Below, piece after piece: positions 1-9,047 of a stretch of DNA of 64,000 bases. Positions within the stretch are counted from its first letter, which is position 1; every line of letters begins with the position of its first letter. The translations under genes were made by a program, and so were the position numbers. This DNA comes from Actinoallomurus sp048498315 (GTDB lineage: Bacteria > Actinomycetota > Actinomycetes > Streptosporangiales > Streptosporangiaceae), in contig JBEHYF010000009.1 of assembly GCA_048498315.1 (NCBI GenBank), positions 4,118-68,117 of the forward strand, written 5' to 3'. Under the pieces are notes generated by a model. That model saw only the letters and a program-made list of their open reading frames with translations. It did no database searches and was not told where the DNA came from.

Positions 1-1283
1 TACGACTGGGCGGCGTTCGCGAGCGCCCTGGTGAAGGCGTTCACGTCCTTGTTCTGCGCGAACTGCGTCACGGCGTCGAACATCGCCTGCTGGAACTGCG
101 GGTTCATCGCCTCGCCGTGCACCACGGACTGCACGATCGCGGCGCTCTTGAACGCCTTGGCCGACTGCTGCTGGTACGGCGACAGGGAGGACAGGTCGAC
201 GTCGGTGCGCAGCGGCACCGAGCCCTTCTGCTTGCTGAAGGCGAGCTGGACGTCCTTTGTGGCGATCGCCTGGAGGAACTTCAGCGCCTGGACCGGGTTC
301 TTGGCATTCTTCGCCATGACCATCGTGTCCACGACGGCGACGAACGCGCCGTCGGTGCCCGGATGGGTGGTGTATCCGAAGTCGGTGCCCTCCTTGGCGC
401 CGTCCTTGACCAGCTCCCCGTACGCCCAGTCGCCCATGCTCTCGAACGCGCACGTGCCCGCGGCCAGCTTCTTGGTGGCCTGGTCCCAGGTGAGCGCGCC
501 GGCGTCGGGGTCGGCGTACCGCAGCATCGTGGCCGTGTTCGCCGCGGCCGTCTTGACCTGGTCGCCGTCCCACTTGGCCCGGCCGGTGGTCAGCGCGTCC
601 CAGCCGTTCGCGCCGATCGTGCCGAGGAGGGTGTTCTCGAACAGCTCGGCGGTGGCGAAGGTGTCCTTGGCGCCCAGGCACAGCGGCGTGACGCCGGCGG
701 CCTTGAGCCTGGCCAGGTCGCCGAGGAACGCGCCGACGCTGTAGCCGCTCGGGCCGGGCGGAGTCACCTTGGCCTTTGCCAGCGCCTTCTTGCTGAACCA
801 CAGGACGTTGCCGCGGTGCGCGCCGGTGGAGACGCCGTACTCCTTGCCGTCCGCGGAGATCGCGTCGATGAGGTTCTTCGGGATCGCGGCCTTCACGTCG
901 GGGGTGTAGACGGCGGACGCGTCGCCGAGGAGGCCGCCGGCGATGTACTGCTTGATCGCCGCGCCGGGGTGGGTCTGCCACACGTCCGGCGGGTTGCCGC
1001 CCTGCAGGCGGGTCTGCAGCACGGCCTGGGCGTTCGATCCGCCGCCGCCGGCGACCGCGCCGTTGACCACGGTGATGCCCGGTTCGGCCTTCTTATAGCC
1101 GTCGAACAGGGCCTGCAGCGCGGCGCTCTCGGAGCCGGAGGTCCACCAGGAGAAGACCTCCAGCTTCTTGGCGTCGGCACCGCTCGCCGACTTCGCGCCC
1201 GTGCTGCCTCCGCCGCAGGCGGCGAGGGCTAGGGCGAGCCCGCCGGCCGCCACGGCCAGCGGGATGTGACGGATGCGCTTCAC
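1..1283 (-). CDS. ABC sugar-binding lipoprotein, C-terminus cut by window edge
   Basis: This is an extracellular solute-binding protein of the carbohydrate-uptake (CUT1-like) type; it would capture a sugar outside the membrane and hand it to a permease. The GTG start at 1283 has an AAGGAGAG ribosome site 5 nt upstream. The N-terminus is basic and hydrophobic and ends in a lipobox (LALAACGG), so the mature protein is membrane-anchored. The family pattern VFSWWTSGSE, GNPPDVWQTH and WFSKKAL follows in order. No permease is inside the window; it should lie beyond base 1. The gene lies 187 bp downstream of the GH88 gene on the same strand, so its ligand may be the oligosaccharide that enzyme attacks (inference). 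Confidence 0.9.
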   Translation of the reverse strand, partial: MKRIRHIPLAVAAGGLALALAACGGGSTGAKSASGADAKKLEVFSWWTSGSESAALQALFDGYKKAEPGITVVNGAVAGGGGSNAQAVLQTRLQGGNPPDVWQTHPGAAIKQYIAGGLLGDASAVYTPDVKAAIPKNLIDAISADGKEYGVSTGAHRGNVLWFSKKALAKAKVTPPGPSGYSVGAFLGDLARLKAAGVTPLCLGAKDTFATAELFENTLLGTIGANGWDALTTGRAKWDGDQVKTAAANTATMLRYADPDAGALTWDQATKKLAAGTCAFESMGDWAYGELVKDGAKEGTDFGYTTHPGTDGAFVAVVDTMVMAKNAKNPVQALKFLQAIATKDVQLAFSKQKGSVPLRTDVDLSSLSPYQQQSAKAFKSAAIVQSVVHGEAMNPQFQQAMFDAVTQFAQNKDVNAFTRALANAAQS

Positions 1284-1470
1284 AGCGTCTCTCCTTCGAG
1301 GATGCGGCGGTTCCGGCCGCCGGGGTACGGGAGGTGACAGGCCGCCCCGCGGCAGGGAAGCCGCGAGCCGGGTGTTCGGTTGTGGTCGGGTCCGCCGGAC
1401 GCCCCTCGGGGGATCGTCCGAGCGGTCGTCGCTCGTGACTGACCAGAGCGCCGCGCGGTCCCCGTACCGC

Positions 1471-2697
1471 TCAGGCGCTCGCCGGGCGGGTTCGGGCGTG
1501 TTCCTGCGGGCGCGTCCGCCCGCGGGTTCCGGCCCGTTCCGCCAGATGCCGGTCCACGGCGTCCAGCGCGTCGAGGAACCAGTAGTCGCCCCACATCACG
1601 GACTCGTCCACGCCGAGGCCTTTGCCCTGGTGGTAGCTGCCGTGCCGGAGCACGCCCTCCCATTCGGGGTCTCCGCAGGAGAGGAAATCGGGTTCGCACA
1701 GGCGCGTGAGCACGCGCAGCGCGTAGCCCGCGTAGCGGCGGGCGCGGGCCTCGTCGCCGACGAGGCCGGCCAGCCGCCACATGCCGCCCGCGGCGATGGC
1801 CGCGGCCGAGCTCTCATAGGGCAGAGCCGGGTCGGGCTCCTCCCAGTCGTTCGGCGGCACCAGCGCGGAGCCGGTGCGCTCGATGTAGAAATCCGCGCAT
1901 GCCTCGGCCGTGCGCAGGAAGCGACGGTCGCCGGTGTACCGGTAGGCGGTGCCGAAGCCGTACAGCGCCCACGCCTGCCCGCGGGCCCACGAGCCGTCGT
2001 CGCGGAAGCCCTGCTGGGTGCTCTGGCGCAGGAACGCGCCGGTCTCCAGGTCGAAGATCCCCTCGTGGGCCACGCTGCCGTCGCCGCGCACGAGGGTACG
2101 GCGGGTCGTCCGGCAGTGCTCGTAGGCGATGCGGGCCAGGCGGGGGTCGCCGGTCCGCTGCGCGGCGTGGAAAACGATGCCGACGTTCATCATGATGTCG
2201 ATGAACAGGCTGTCGGGGGCGAGGAAGCTGCGCAGGTAGCGGCCCTTCTCGTTGAACCGCAGCGCCATGGTCCGGCCCGCGTGGACCACGACCTCGTCCA
2301 GCTCGGGCGCGCCGGTGGCCTCGTACCAGCGCCGCCACGTCGGCCAGAACAGGAAACCGAGGTCGTGCACGTCCTGGTCGTCCTTGCGGTGCTCGATGAG
2401 CCGGGAGTAGTGCTCGGCCGCTTCCCGCAGGTCCGCACGGCCGGTGCGCCCGGCGAGCAGCCACAGCTGGCCGCCGAGGAAGCCCTCGCACCAGTTGGTC
2501 CAGGCCTCCCCCGCAGTCTGCCAGCGGCCGTCTTTCGTATACAGCGGGAAGGCGTCCGGGTGCCGGCGAACGAGCGCCGTCACCTTGTCCTCGGCGGTTC
2601 GCCACGCCCTCCGGGAGCCCTCGGCGTACCCGGGAGGCGGCTCCAGCCCGGCGGGCGGGACGAGCGGGAGCACCGGGTCCAGGATGAGATTGGTCAT
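1471..2697 (-). CDS. GH88-type unsaturated glycuronyl hydrolase
   Basis: Family 88/105 enzymes release 4,5-unsaturated uronic acid from oligosaccharides made by polysaccharide lyases. The 408-residue protein has the (alpha/alpha)6-barrel texture of the family, with the two expected acidic sites: Asp112 in the VHDLGF stretch and Asp167 in SLFIDIMMN, matching the catalytic pair of Bacillus UGL. No signal peptide is visible, so it is cytoplasmic and acts on imported oligosaccharide. The ATG at 2697 overlaps the stop of the aldehyde dehydrogenase by four bases, so it is translationally coupled as the last gene of the LacI-headed operon. The exact sugar is not readable from sequence. Confidence 0.82.
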   Translation of the reverse strand: MTNLILDPVLPLVPPAGLEPPPGYAEGSRRAWRTAEDKVTALVRRHPDAFPLYTKDGRWQTAGEAWTNWCEGFLGGQLWLLAGRTGRADLREAAEHYSRLIEHRKDDQDVHDLGFLFWPTWRRWYEATGAPELDEVVVHAGRTMALRFNEKGRYLRSFLAPDSLFIDIMMNVGIVFHAAQRTGDPRLARIAYEHCRTTRRTLVRGDGSVAHEGIFDLETGAFLRQSTQQGFRDDGSWARGQAWALYGFGTAYRYTGDRRFLRTAEACADFYIERTGSALVPPNDWEEPDPALPYESSAAAIAAGGMWRLAGLVGDEARARRYAGYALRVLTRLCEPDFLSCGDPEWEGVLRHGSYHQGKGLGVDESVMWGDYWFLDALDAVDRHLAERAGTRGRTRPQEHARTRPASA

Positions 2698-4199
2698 GAC
2701 CGGCCTCCGGGCCGCTCCGCCGGGACCCAGCGGGCGGTGCGCTCGCCGACCTGGAGCTGGATGGTCTTCGTCTGGGTGAAGGAGCCGACCGCCTGGCGGC
2801 CGAGCTCGCGCCCTTCGCCGCTGGCGCCGTATCCGCCGAAGGGCAGCTCGGGATAGCCGTCCATCCACCGGTTGACCCAGATCGTGCCGGCCCGCAGCGC
2901 CCGCGAGGCGGTCAGCGCGGTGTCGATGCTCCGGGTCCAGATCCCTGCGGACAGGCCGTACATGGTGGAGTTCGCGATGGCGACGGCCTCCTTCAGCGTG
3001 TCGAAGGTCAGCACCGACAGGACCGGCCCGAAGATCTCCTCACGGGCGATCGACATCTCGGGCCGTACTCCGGTGAACACGGTCGGCTCGTAGAACCGAC
3101 CGGCGTCGGTGGGCCGCCGTCCGCCGCCCAGGCGCAGGTCGGCGCCGCCGTCACGGCCCTCGGCGACGTACCGTTCGATCACGGCGAGCTGCTCGTCGCT
3201 GATGATCGCGCCGACCTTGGTGGCGGGATCGAGGGGGTCGCCCACCGGGACGCGGCGGGCCAGCTCGACGACCTGGGCGGCGAAGTCCTCGGCGATGTCG
3301 CGCTGCACCAGCACGCGGCTGCCGGAGTTGCAGCACTCGCCGGCGTTGAAGTACACGCCGAAGACGACCGCGTCGAGGGCGGCGTCGAGATCGGCGTCCG
3401 CGCAGACGATCTGCGGGTTCTTGCCGCCGAGCTCCAGCTCCACCCGCTTGAGACCGGCCCCGGCGGCCGCGGCGACCTTGCGGCCGACCTCGGTGGAGCC
3501 GGTGAAGGAGATCATGTCGACGTCGGGGTGCGCGCTCATCGCCGCGCCGATCCCGCCCCCGCCGGTGACGACGTTGACCACCCCAGCGTCGGTGCCGGCC
3601 TCGCTGATCAGCCGGGCCAGGTGGACGGTGGTGCCGGGGGTCAGCTCGCTCGGCTTGACCACGGCGGTACAGCCGACGGCCAGCGCGAACGGCAGCTTCT
3701 GGCTCACGATCAGCAACGGGAAGTTCCACGGCGTGATGATCGAGATCACGCCGAGCGGCTCATTGACCACCATGGCGAGCACGTCCCGGCCGAGGTCGTT
3801 GTGCGCGTCGCCGTAGGCATGCCGGGCGAGGGTCGATGCGTAGTCCCACAGCTCGGCGGAGGCGTCGACCTCGTCGAGGGCCTGCGTGATCGGCTTGCCG
3901 GACTCCAGCGCCTCGGTCCGCGCCAGCGTCTCGCGGTCGCGTCGGATCATGTCGGCCACACGGCGCAGCACGCGGGCGCGCTCGGCGCCCGGACGGTGCG
4001 GCCAGGGGCCGGCGTCGAAGGCACGGCGGGCGGCCGCGACGGCACAGGCCACGTCCCGCTCGCCGGCCCTGGCGTACCGGGCGACGACGACATCGTGGGC
4101 CGGGGACGTGCACTCGAAGCTCTCCCCGCTGAGAGCGCCGGTCTCCCGGCCGTCGAGGATCAGCCCGTTGTCGGTGACGGCGATGTCGGTGGTTGTCAT
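2694..4199 (-). CDS. NAD(P)-dependent aldehyde dehydrogenase
   Basis: An ALDH-superfamily enzyme of 501 residues oxidising an aldehyde to an acid. Visible landmarks are TPWNFPL near 156, the FTGSTEVG nucleotide loop near 232, general base Glu256 in ELELGGK and catalytic Cys290 in FNAGECCNSG, with EEIFGPVL near 390. The ATG at 4199 has AGGAAGGGACC just upstream. It lies between enoyl-CoA hydratase and GH88 in a tight operon. With the IlvD/EDD dehydratase and FAH-family protein further along, alpha-ketoglutarate semialdehyde is a reasonable substrate (Weimberg-type route), but betaine-type or other aldehydes cannot be excluded from sequence. Confidence 0.88.
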   Translation of the reverse strand: MTTTDIAVTDNGLILDGRETGALSGESFECTSPAHDVVVARYARAGERDVACAVAAARRAFDAGPWPHRPGAERARVLRRVADMIRRDRETLARTEALESGKPITQALDEVDASAELWDYASTLARHAYGDAHNDLGRDVLAMVVNEPLGVISIITPWNFPLLIVSQKLPFALAVGCTAVVKPSELTPGTTVHLARLISEAGTDAGVVNVVTGGGGIGAAMSAHPDVDMISFTGSTEVGRKVAAAAGAGLKRVELELGGKNPQIVCADADLDAALDAVVFGVYFNAGECCNSGSRVLVQRDIAEDFAAQVVELARRVPVGDPLDPATKVGAIISDEQLAVIERYVAEGRDGGADLRLGGGRRPTDAGRFYEPTVFTGVRPEMSIAREEIFGPVLSVLTFDTLKEAVAIANSTMYGLSAGIWTRSIDTALTASRALRAGTIWVNRWMDGYPELPFGGYGASGEGRELGRQAVGSFTQTKTIQLQVGERTARWVPAERPGGRS

Positions 4200-4215
4200 G
4201 GTCCCTTCCTGCTGC

Positions 4216-5025
4216 TCAGCGTCCGGAGAACCGGGGTGTGGCGCCGCTGCGGAAGCCGGCGACGCCGGCCGCGAGGTCCTCGGTGGCGCTCGTGACGGCG
4301 CCCGCGAGGCTTTCGAGGACACGCGACGGCGCGCCGTCGGCCGCCGCGTCGATCAGCTGCTTGGCCAGCGCGACCGCCACGGGCGCGCCGCCCGTCAGGC
4401 GGCCGATCAGGTCGGCCACGGCCGGTTCGAGGTCTGCGGCGGGCACGCAGGTGGTGGCCAGGCCCCAGGCCTCGGCGGTCGGCCCGTCGATGACCCGGCG
4501 CGCGAGGATGATGTCCTTGGCGCGGGCCCGGCCGACCAGCTCGGTCAGCCGCCCGGTGCCGCCCCAGCCCGGGACGGTGCCCAGGCCGACCTCCGGGAGG
4601 CCCAGCCGGGCCGCCTCGCTGACGATGCGCAGATCGCAGGCGAGGGCGAGTTCCAGCCCGCCGCCGAACGCCGGGCCGTGGACGACGGCCACCGTCGGCC
4701 GCCGCAGCGCGGCGAGCGCGTCGAAGACCTGGTGGCCCAGGCCGGTCCAGTCGAGCATGCCGACCGGGGTCAGGCCCGCGAACCGGTTGACGTCCGCGCC
4801 GACGCAGAACGCCCGGGGGCCCTCGCCGCGCAGCACGACGACGCGGGCGTCACTGGCGGCGATGGTGGCGAGGTGGCCGCCGAGCGCGCGCAGCATCTCG
4901 GGCGTGAGCGCGTTGAGCTTGGCCGGGCGGCGCAGGGTCAGGGTGGCGACCCGGTCGCCGACCTCCAGCGTGACGTGGCCATGGCCGGGCACGGCGCCCT
5001 CGCGGCCGGGCGTGCGGGCGGTCAT
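4216..5025 (-). CDS. Enoyl-CoA hydratase/isomerase family protein
   Basis: A 269-residue crotonase-fold protein. The oxyanion-hole region FGGGLELAL and the LPEVGLGTVPGWGG stretch are present, and both glutamates used by classical hydratases are kept (Glu125 and Glu145), so real hydratase chemistry on an enoyl-CoA is plausible. Its ATG overlaps the end of the CoA-transferase gene by four bases (ATGA), a strong sign that the two act on the same acyl-CoA. It lies 16 bp before the aldehyde dehydrogenase gene. The acyl substrate is unknown. Confidence 0.85.
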   Translation of the reverse strand: MTARTPGREGAVPGHGHVTLEVGDRVATLTLRRPAKLNALTPEMLRALGGHLATIAASDARVVVLRGEGPRAFCVGADVNRFAGLTPVGMLDWTGLGHQVFDALAALRRPTVAVVHGPAFGGGLELALACDLRIVSEAARLGLPEVGLGTVPGWGGTGRLTELVGRARAKDIILARRVIDGPTAEAWGLATTCVPAADLEPAVADLIGRLTGGAPVAVALAKQLIDAAADGAPSRVLESLAGAVTSATEDLAAGVAGFRSGATPRFSGR

Positions 5026-6692
5026 CGGCGCGCCTCCGTCCGGCGGACGCCGTTCGCGGACGGCGCGTTCTCCGCCGCCGGTGGCCCGGCGGCGAACGGG
5101 CCGCCGCGTCCGGGGCGCAGGACCAGGCCGATCGGCGCGGGGTCGAACAGCCGGGGGTCCATCGGCCGCAGGTCACGGGCGACCTCCAGCGGGAAGGCGG
5201 CCCTGGCCAGCACGTCGGCCTCCAGGTCGACGCCGGGTGCGATCTCCACGACGGTGGGCCCGGCCTCGCGCAGCTCGACGACGCAGCGCTCGGTGACGTA
5301 CCGGACCCGCTGTCCCTGCTCGAGCGCCCGCCGGCCGGAGAAGGTGACCGCGCCGACCCTGTCGACGAACTTCGGGATCGTCCCGTCCTGGGCGATGGTC
5401 AGCCGTCCGTCCTCCACCCCGATGCGGCGGTGCCCCGCGGTGAAGCCGCCGCTGAACACGATCGCCCGTGCCTTGGCGGTGATGTCGGCGAAGCCGCCCA
5501 CGCCCGCCGTGACGTGGCGCCGCCCGGGCAGGTGGTGGACGTTGACGTTGCCCTCGCGGTCGACTTCGAGGAAGGACAGCATCGCCCGGTCGAAGCCGCC
5601 GCCCTGGAGCAGGGTGAACTGGTCGACGCTGGGCATCAGCGCCTGCGGGTTCAGCGCGCATCCGAAGGCGAACCCGGTGAGCGGCACGCCGCCGACCGCG
5701 CCCTGCTCGATCACCCAGGTGACCTCCTCGGCCAGGCCCTCCTCGACCAGCACGCGCGGTACCAGCGCCGAGACGCCGAATCCGAGGTTCACCACGTCGT
5801 CCCGGCACAGTTCGAGAGCGGCCCGCCGGGCGATCACCTTCTCCAGTCCCCAGGGGACGGGCTCGATCACATCGAGGGGGCGGCGGGCCTGGCCGCTGAT
5901 CGCGGGGTCGTACGGGATCCGGGTGGTCTGCCACTGGTCCTCATCGACCACGACGGCGTCCACGAGGATGCCGGGCACGCGGACCAGCTGGGGGTCCAGG
6001 GTGCCCTCCGGCGCGAGCCGTTTGACCTGGGCGATCACCACGCCGCCGTTGTTGTGGGCGGCGTAGGCCTGATCGAGGGCGCCGAGCGCCGAGCCCTCCT
6101 CCTCGAACGTGAGGTTGCCCCGCGCGTCGGCGGTGGTGGCACGGATGATCGCCGCGTCGGGGCGGACCGCGGGGTAGAACAGCCACGTCTCACCCCGGAA
6201 GTCGACCAGCTCGACCAGATCGGCGGCGGTTCGTTCGTTCATCCGGCCGCCGTCACGGCGGGGGTCCACGAACGTGCCCAGCCCGACGTGGGTGAGCACA
6301 CCCGGCTGCCCGGCCGCGCCGGCCCGGTGCATCTGGTAAAGGACGCCGGACGGCAGATTGTACGCCTCTACCTGCCCGTTCTCGATCATGTGCCAGATCC
6401 GTGGCGGCTTCTGGGACGACGGGCCGCTGGGGTACGAACCGGCGATCACCCGCGCCAGCAGGCCGGGCCGGGCGATGTGGTCGATGCCGGCCACGCCGTA
6501 CATGTCGCCGGCCGCGATGGGGTGCACGGTGGTCAGGTTCACCGGGCCGCCCTCATCGGCGAACCGCTCCCCCAGCCCGCGCAGCACCGCGTCGGGGCAG
6601 CCCAGGGCCGAAGACGACGACACGGTCACCATGGCGCCGTCGCGGATGAGCGCGGCGGCGGCGCGGGCGGTGACCACGGGCACGTGACGCAT
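5022..6692 (-). CDS. Fused alpha/beta acyl-CoA:acid CoA-transferase (family I)
   Basis: A 556-residue single-chain CoA-transferase resembling propionate/acetate CoA-transferase and YdiF, with the alpha half first and the beta half second. The beta half carries VIEQGAVGGVP, whose Glu is the residue that forms the glutamyl-CoA thioester in this family. The enzyme would activate a carboxylic acid by taking CoA from acetyl-CoA or a similar donor. The ATG at 6692 has a GAGGAAG site upstream. Coupling to the enoyl-CoA hydratase suggests a short acyl-CoA branch of the operon, which is odd beside otherwise sugar-type genes. Confidence 0.85.
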   Translation of the reverse strand: MRHVPVVTARAAAALIRDGAMVTVSSSSALGCPDAVLRGLGERFADEGGPVNLTTVHPIAAGDMYGVAGIDHIARPGLLARVIAGSYPSGPSSQKPPRIWHMIENGQVEAYNLPSGVLYQMHRAGAAGQPGVLTHVGLGTFVDPRRDGGRMNERTAADLVELVDFRGETWLFYPAVRPDAAIIRATTADARGNLTFEEEGSALGALDQAYAAHNNGGVVIAQVKRLAPEGTLDPQLVRVPGILVDAVVVDEDQWQTTRIPYDPAISGQARRPLDVIEPVPWGLEKVIARRAALELCRDDVVNLGFGVSALVPRVLVEEGLAEEVTWVIEQGAVGGVPLTGFAFGCALNPQALMPSVDQFTLLQGGGFDRAMLSFLEVDREGNVNVHHLPGRRHVTAGVGGFADITAKARAIVFSGGFTAGHRRIGVEDGRLTIAQDGTIPKFVDRVGAVTFSGRRALEQGQRVRYVTERCVVELREAGPTVVEIAPGVDLEADVLARAAFPLEVARDLRPMDPRLFDPAPIGLVLRPGRGGPFAAGPPAAENAPSANGVRRTEARR

Positions 6693-6723
6693 GGGGGTCT
6701 TCCTCAGGGTCGTCGGGGCGATG

Positions 6724-7728
6724 TCAGCGGACGGGCTCGCGCCGTCCCGATCGGGTGGATTCCAGAACGGCATGCGCGACCGCGAACGCGGCCAGGCCGT
6801 CGCGCCCGGTGGCGGTCGGCTCGCCCTCGCCGCGCATGGCCCGGGCGAAGGCGGTCAGCACGATCTGGTAGAGGTCGCGCCGTTCGCCGACGTCGATCTC
6901 GCGCACGCCGGTCCGGTCGCGCAGCGTGATCCGGCCGGCCGGATCCTGGGTCATGACGTCGGTGGCGACGACGCTGCCCTCGTCCCCGTGCACCTCCAGG
7001 CCGGTGGGCGCGTACGGGACGGCGAACGCGTCGTGGGTGGACACCAGCACGCCGCCGTCGTAGCGGACCAGCGCCATCGCGGCGTCCTCGCTCCCGGCCT
7101 CCCAGGGCCCCTGCCGCGCCGAGAGTCCGATGGCGTCGATGGGGGCGCGGCCGAGCAGCGGGTTCACGACGGAGGCGTCATGGCAGGTGATGTCGAGGAT
7201 CACGCCGGCGCCGGGGGCGCCGCCCAGCCGCCAGCCCCTCAGCCGCGGCGGCAGCGTCACGGCGTGGAACACGCGGACCGCCAGCGGCGTGCCCACCGCG
7301 CCGGAGCGGACCAGCCGCCGCACCGCCCGGTGCGTGTCCGCGCCGGGGAGGTGGTGGTTCACCGCGAGCACGACGCCCGCGCGGTCGGCTGCCTCGACGA
7401 TCGCGGCCGCGTCCGCCGGCGAGGCCGCCAGGGGTTTCTCGCACAGGACGTGCCGCCCGGCGCGGATGGCGATCTCGGCGTGCTCCCGGTGCCGGTCGTT
7501 GGTGCTGGAGACGTACACCGCGTCGACGTCGTCGCGGGCGACGAGGGCGGCGGCGTCGGTCGTGGCGTACGGGATGCCGGCCGCAGCGGCGTAGGCCGCG
7601 GCGCGCTCGGCCGATGCGCTCGCCACCCCGGTGACGTGGTGGCCGAGGGCGCGCATCGCGGGGATCATCCGGGTGGCGGCGATGTCGCTGGCGCCGACGA
7701 GCGCCCACCGCGGCGTGGAAGAGGTCAT
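6724..7728 (-). CDS. Gfo/Idh/MocA family sugar oxidoreductase
   Basis: A 334-residue NAD(P)-dependent dehydrogenase. The N-terminal Rossmann segment (ALVGASDIAATRMIPAM) is followed by the family signature CEKPLA near residue 96, whose lysine is catalytic, and a C-terminal domain with ILDITCHDASVVN. Members oxidise or epimerise sugars and inositols. The ATG at 7728 overlaps the LacI stop by four bases, so it is the first enzyme gene of the operon. It may oxidise the sugar that induces the operon; no substrate can be named. Confidence 0.87.
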   Translation of the reverse strand: MTSSTPRWALVGASDIAATRMIPAMRALGHHVTGVASASAERAAAYAAAAGIPYATTDAAALVARDDVDAVYVSSTNDRHREHAEIAIRAGRHVLCEKPLAASPADAAAIVEAADRAGVVLAVNHHLPGADTHRAVRRLVRSGAVGTPLAVRVFHAVTLPPRLRGWRLGGAPGAGVILDITCHDASVVNPLLGRAPIDAIGLSARQGPWEAGSEDAAMALVRYDGGVLVSTHDAFAVPYAPTGLEVHGDEGSVVATDVMTQDPAGRITLRDRTGVREIDVGERRDLYQIVLTAFARAMRGEGEPTATGRDGLAAFAVAHAVLESTRSGRREPVR

Positions 7729-8765
7729 GGGGTCTTCCTCGGAGTTCGGGAGACGGCCGCGGGCCACCGGGCCGTAGATTCACGGACGACCAGCAGCGGG
7801 TCGACGAGGACCCGCCGCGGCGCACGCGCCGGGTCCTCCACCCGCGCCAGCAGGAGGCGGGTCGCCTCGGTGCCGACGCGCCCGGGGAACCCGGCGACGC
7901 TGGTGAGGCCAGGCTGCTGGTCGGCCGCGTCCGGCACGTCGTCGAAGCTCGCGACGGCGACGTCGCGGCCGGGTTCCAGGCCGCGGGCGCGCAGCCCGTT
8001 GAGGATGCCGAAGGCGTACATGTCGTTGTAGGCGACGATGGCGTCGGGGCACGCCGAGCCGGACAGGAGCGCCGTGACGAGGTCGGTGCCGCCGGGGCCG
8101 CCACCGGCGGCGATCGGCGCGCCGTCCGTCACGGAAACGCTGCGGGTGCCGAGCCCCTCGGTCAGGCCGCGCAGCCGCTCGCTGCGGGCCGTCGACGTCC
8201 GCGGGCCGCCGAGGAACGCGACGGAGCCGACACCGATCGCGGCGAGGTGCTCGCCGATGAGCCGGCCGGAGCGGACGTTGTCGGCGCCGACGTAGTCGGC
8301 CTCGTGGCCGGGGATGGATCGGGCGACGAGTACGTGCGGGATGCCGGCGGTGACGACCGTCTCGTCGAGGTCACCGGCCCTGCTGCCGCCCGCGGGGACG
8401 AGCAACAGGCCGTCGACGCCGTGCTCCGACATGGTCTCCAGCAGCCGCCGCTGGCGGGCCGCCTCGTCGAGGCTGTAGCCCTGCAGGAGCGTGTAGCCGG
8501 CCTCGTGGGTCGTCTCCTCGATCGCCATCATCAGCTCGGCGAAGTACGGGTTGCGGATGGTGGTCACCACCAGGCCGAGCGTGCGGGTCCGCGGGGCACG
8601 CATCGCGGCCCGCCGGTTGTACACGTAGCCGAGCCGGGCCATCGAGGCCCGCACCCGCGCCTTGGTCTCCGCGCCGATCTGCGGGCTGTTGCGGAGGACG
8701 AGGGAGACGGTCGCCCGGGACACGCCGCAGTCGGCGGCCACGTCGTTGATCGTCGGACGTTTCAC
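7725..8765 (-). CDS. LacI-family repressor heading the sugar operon
   Basis: A 346-residue regulator: N-terminal LacI helix-turn-helix (TINDVAADCGVSRATVSLVL, residues 4-23), hinge near 50-60, then a periplasmic-binding-like effector domain. It is the promoter-proximal gene of a six-gene operon and is coupled to the oxidoreductase by an ATGA overlap, so autoregulation is likely. A perfect 12-bp palindrome lies 37 bp upstream of the start. The protein is a close sister of the regulator at 9048-10082: the DNA-binding halves are nearly the same and the effector halves differ moderately, which suggests a duplication with a changed inducer. Confidence 0.93.
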   Translation of the reverse strand: MKRPTINDVAADCGVSRATVSLVLRNSPQIGAETKARVRASMARLGYVYNRRAAMRAPRTRTLGLVVTTIRNPYFAELMMAIEETTHEAGYTLLQGYSLDEAARQRRLLETMSEHGVDGLLLVPAGGSRAGDLDETVVTAGIPHVLVARSIPGHEADYVGADNVRSGRLIGEHLAAIGVGSVAFLGGPRTSTARSERLRGLTEGLGTRSVSVTDGAPIAAGGGPGGTDLVTALLSGSACPDAIVAYNDMYAFGILNGLRARGLEPGRDVAVASFDDVPDAADQQPGLTSVAGFPGRVGTEATRLLLARVEDPARAPRRVLVDPLLVVRESTARWPAAVSRTPRKTP

Positions 8766-8787
8766 AGAGCCTCCTTCCTCCTCATTG

Positions 8788-8813
8788 CTAGACCGTTCTA
8801 GTAGAACGTTCTA
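8788..8813. promoter_or_regulatory. Double palindromic operator of the LacI operon
   Basis: TAGAACGTTCTA at 8802-8813 is a perfect 12-bp palindrome; CTAGACCGTTCTAG at 8788-8801 is an imperfect copy directly beside it. Both lie 23-48 bp before the LacI start, where a promoter would be. The central AACGTT is typical of LacI-family half-site junctions. Which of the two sister regulators binds here is inference. Confidence 0.75.
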
Positions 8814-9047
8814 GTAGAGAGTGGCGAAGGTCGGCCCCGCGTGTCAATACCTTGTGTTCTGCTTTTCCGCCCGGTTACGAACGCGCGAGCCGCCGACGGC
8901 GACGCCTCGCGCGAACGAATCCGGCCCGGTCATGGCCTCATCGCACGCCGATCGCCGGCCGGCGTCGCCGGCGCCCCTGGCACGCCAGGGGTGCCATGCT
9001 CGGCCGGCGCGGGGCTCGAGTGCCCGCACCGGCCGCGAATGCCGCGC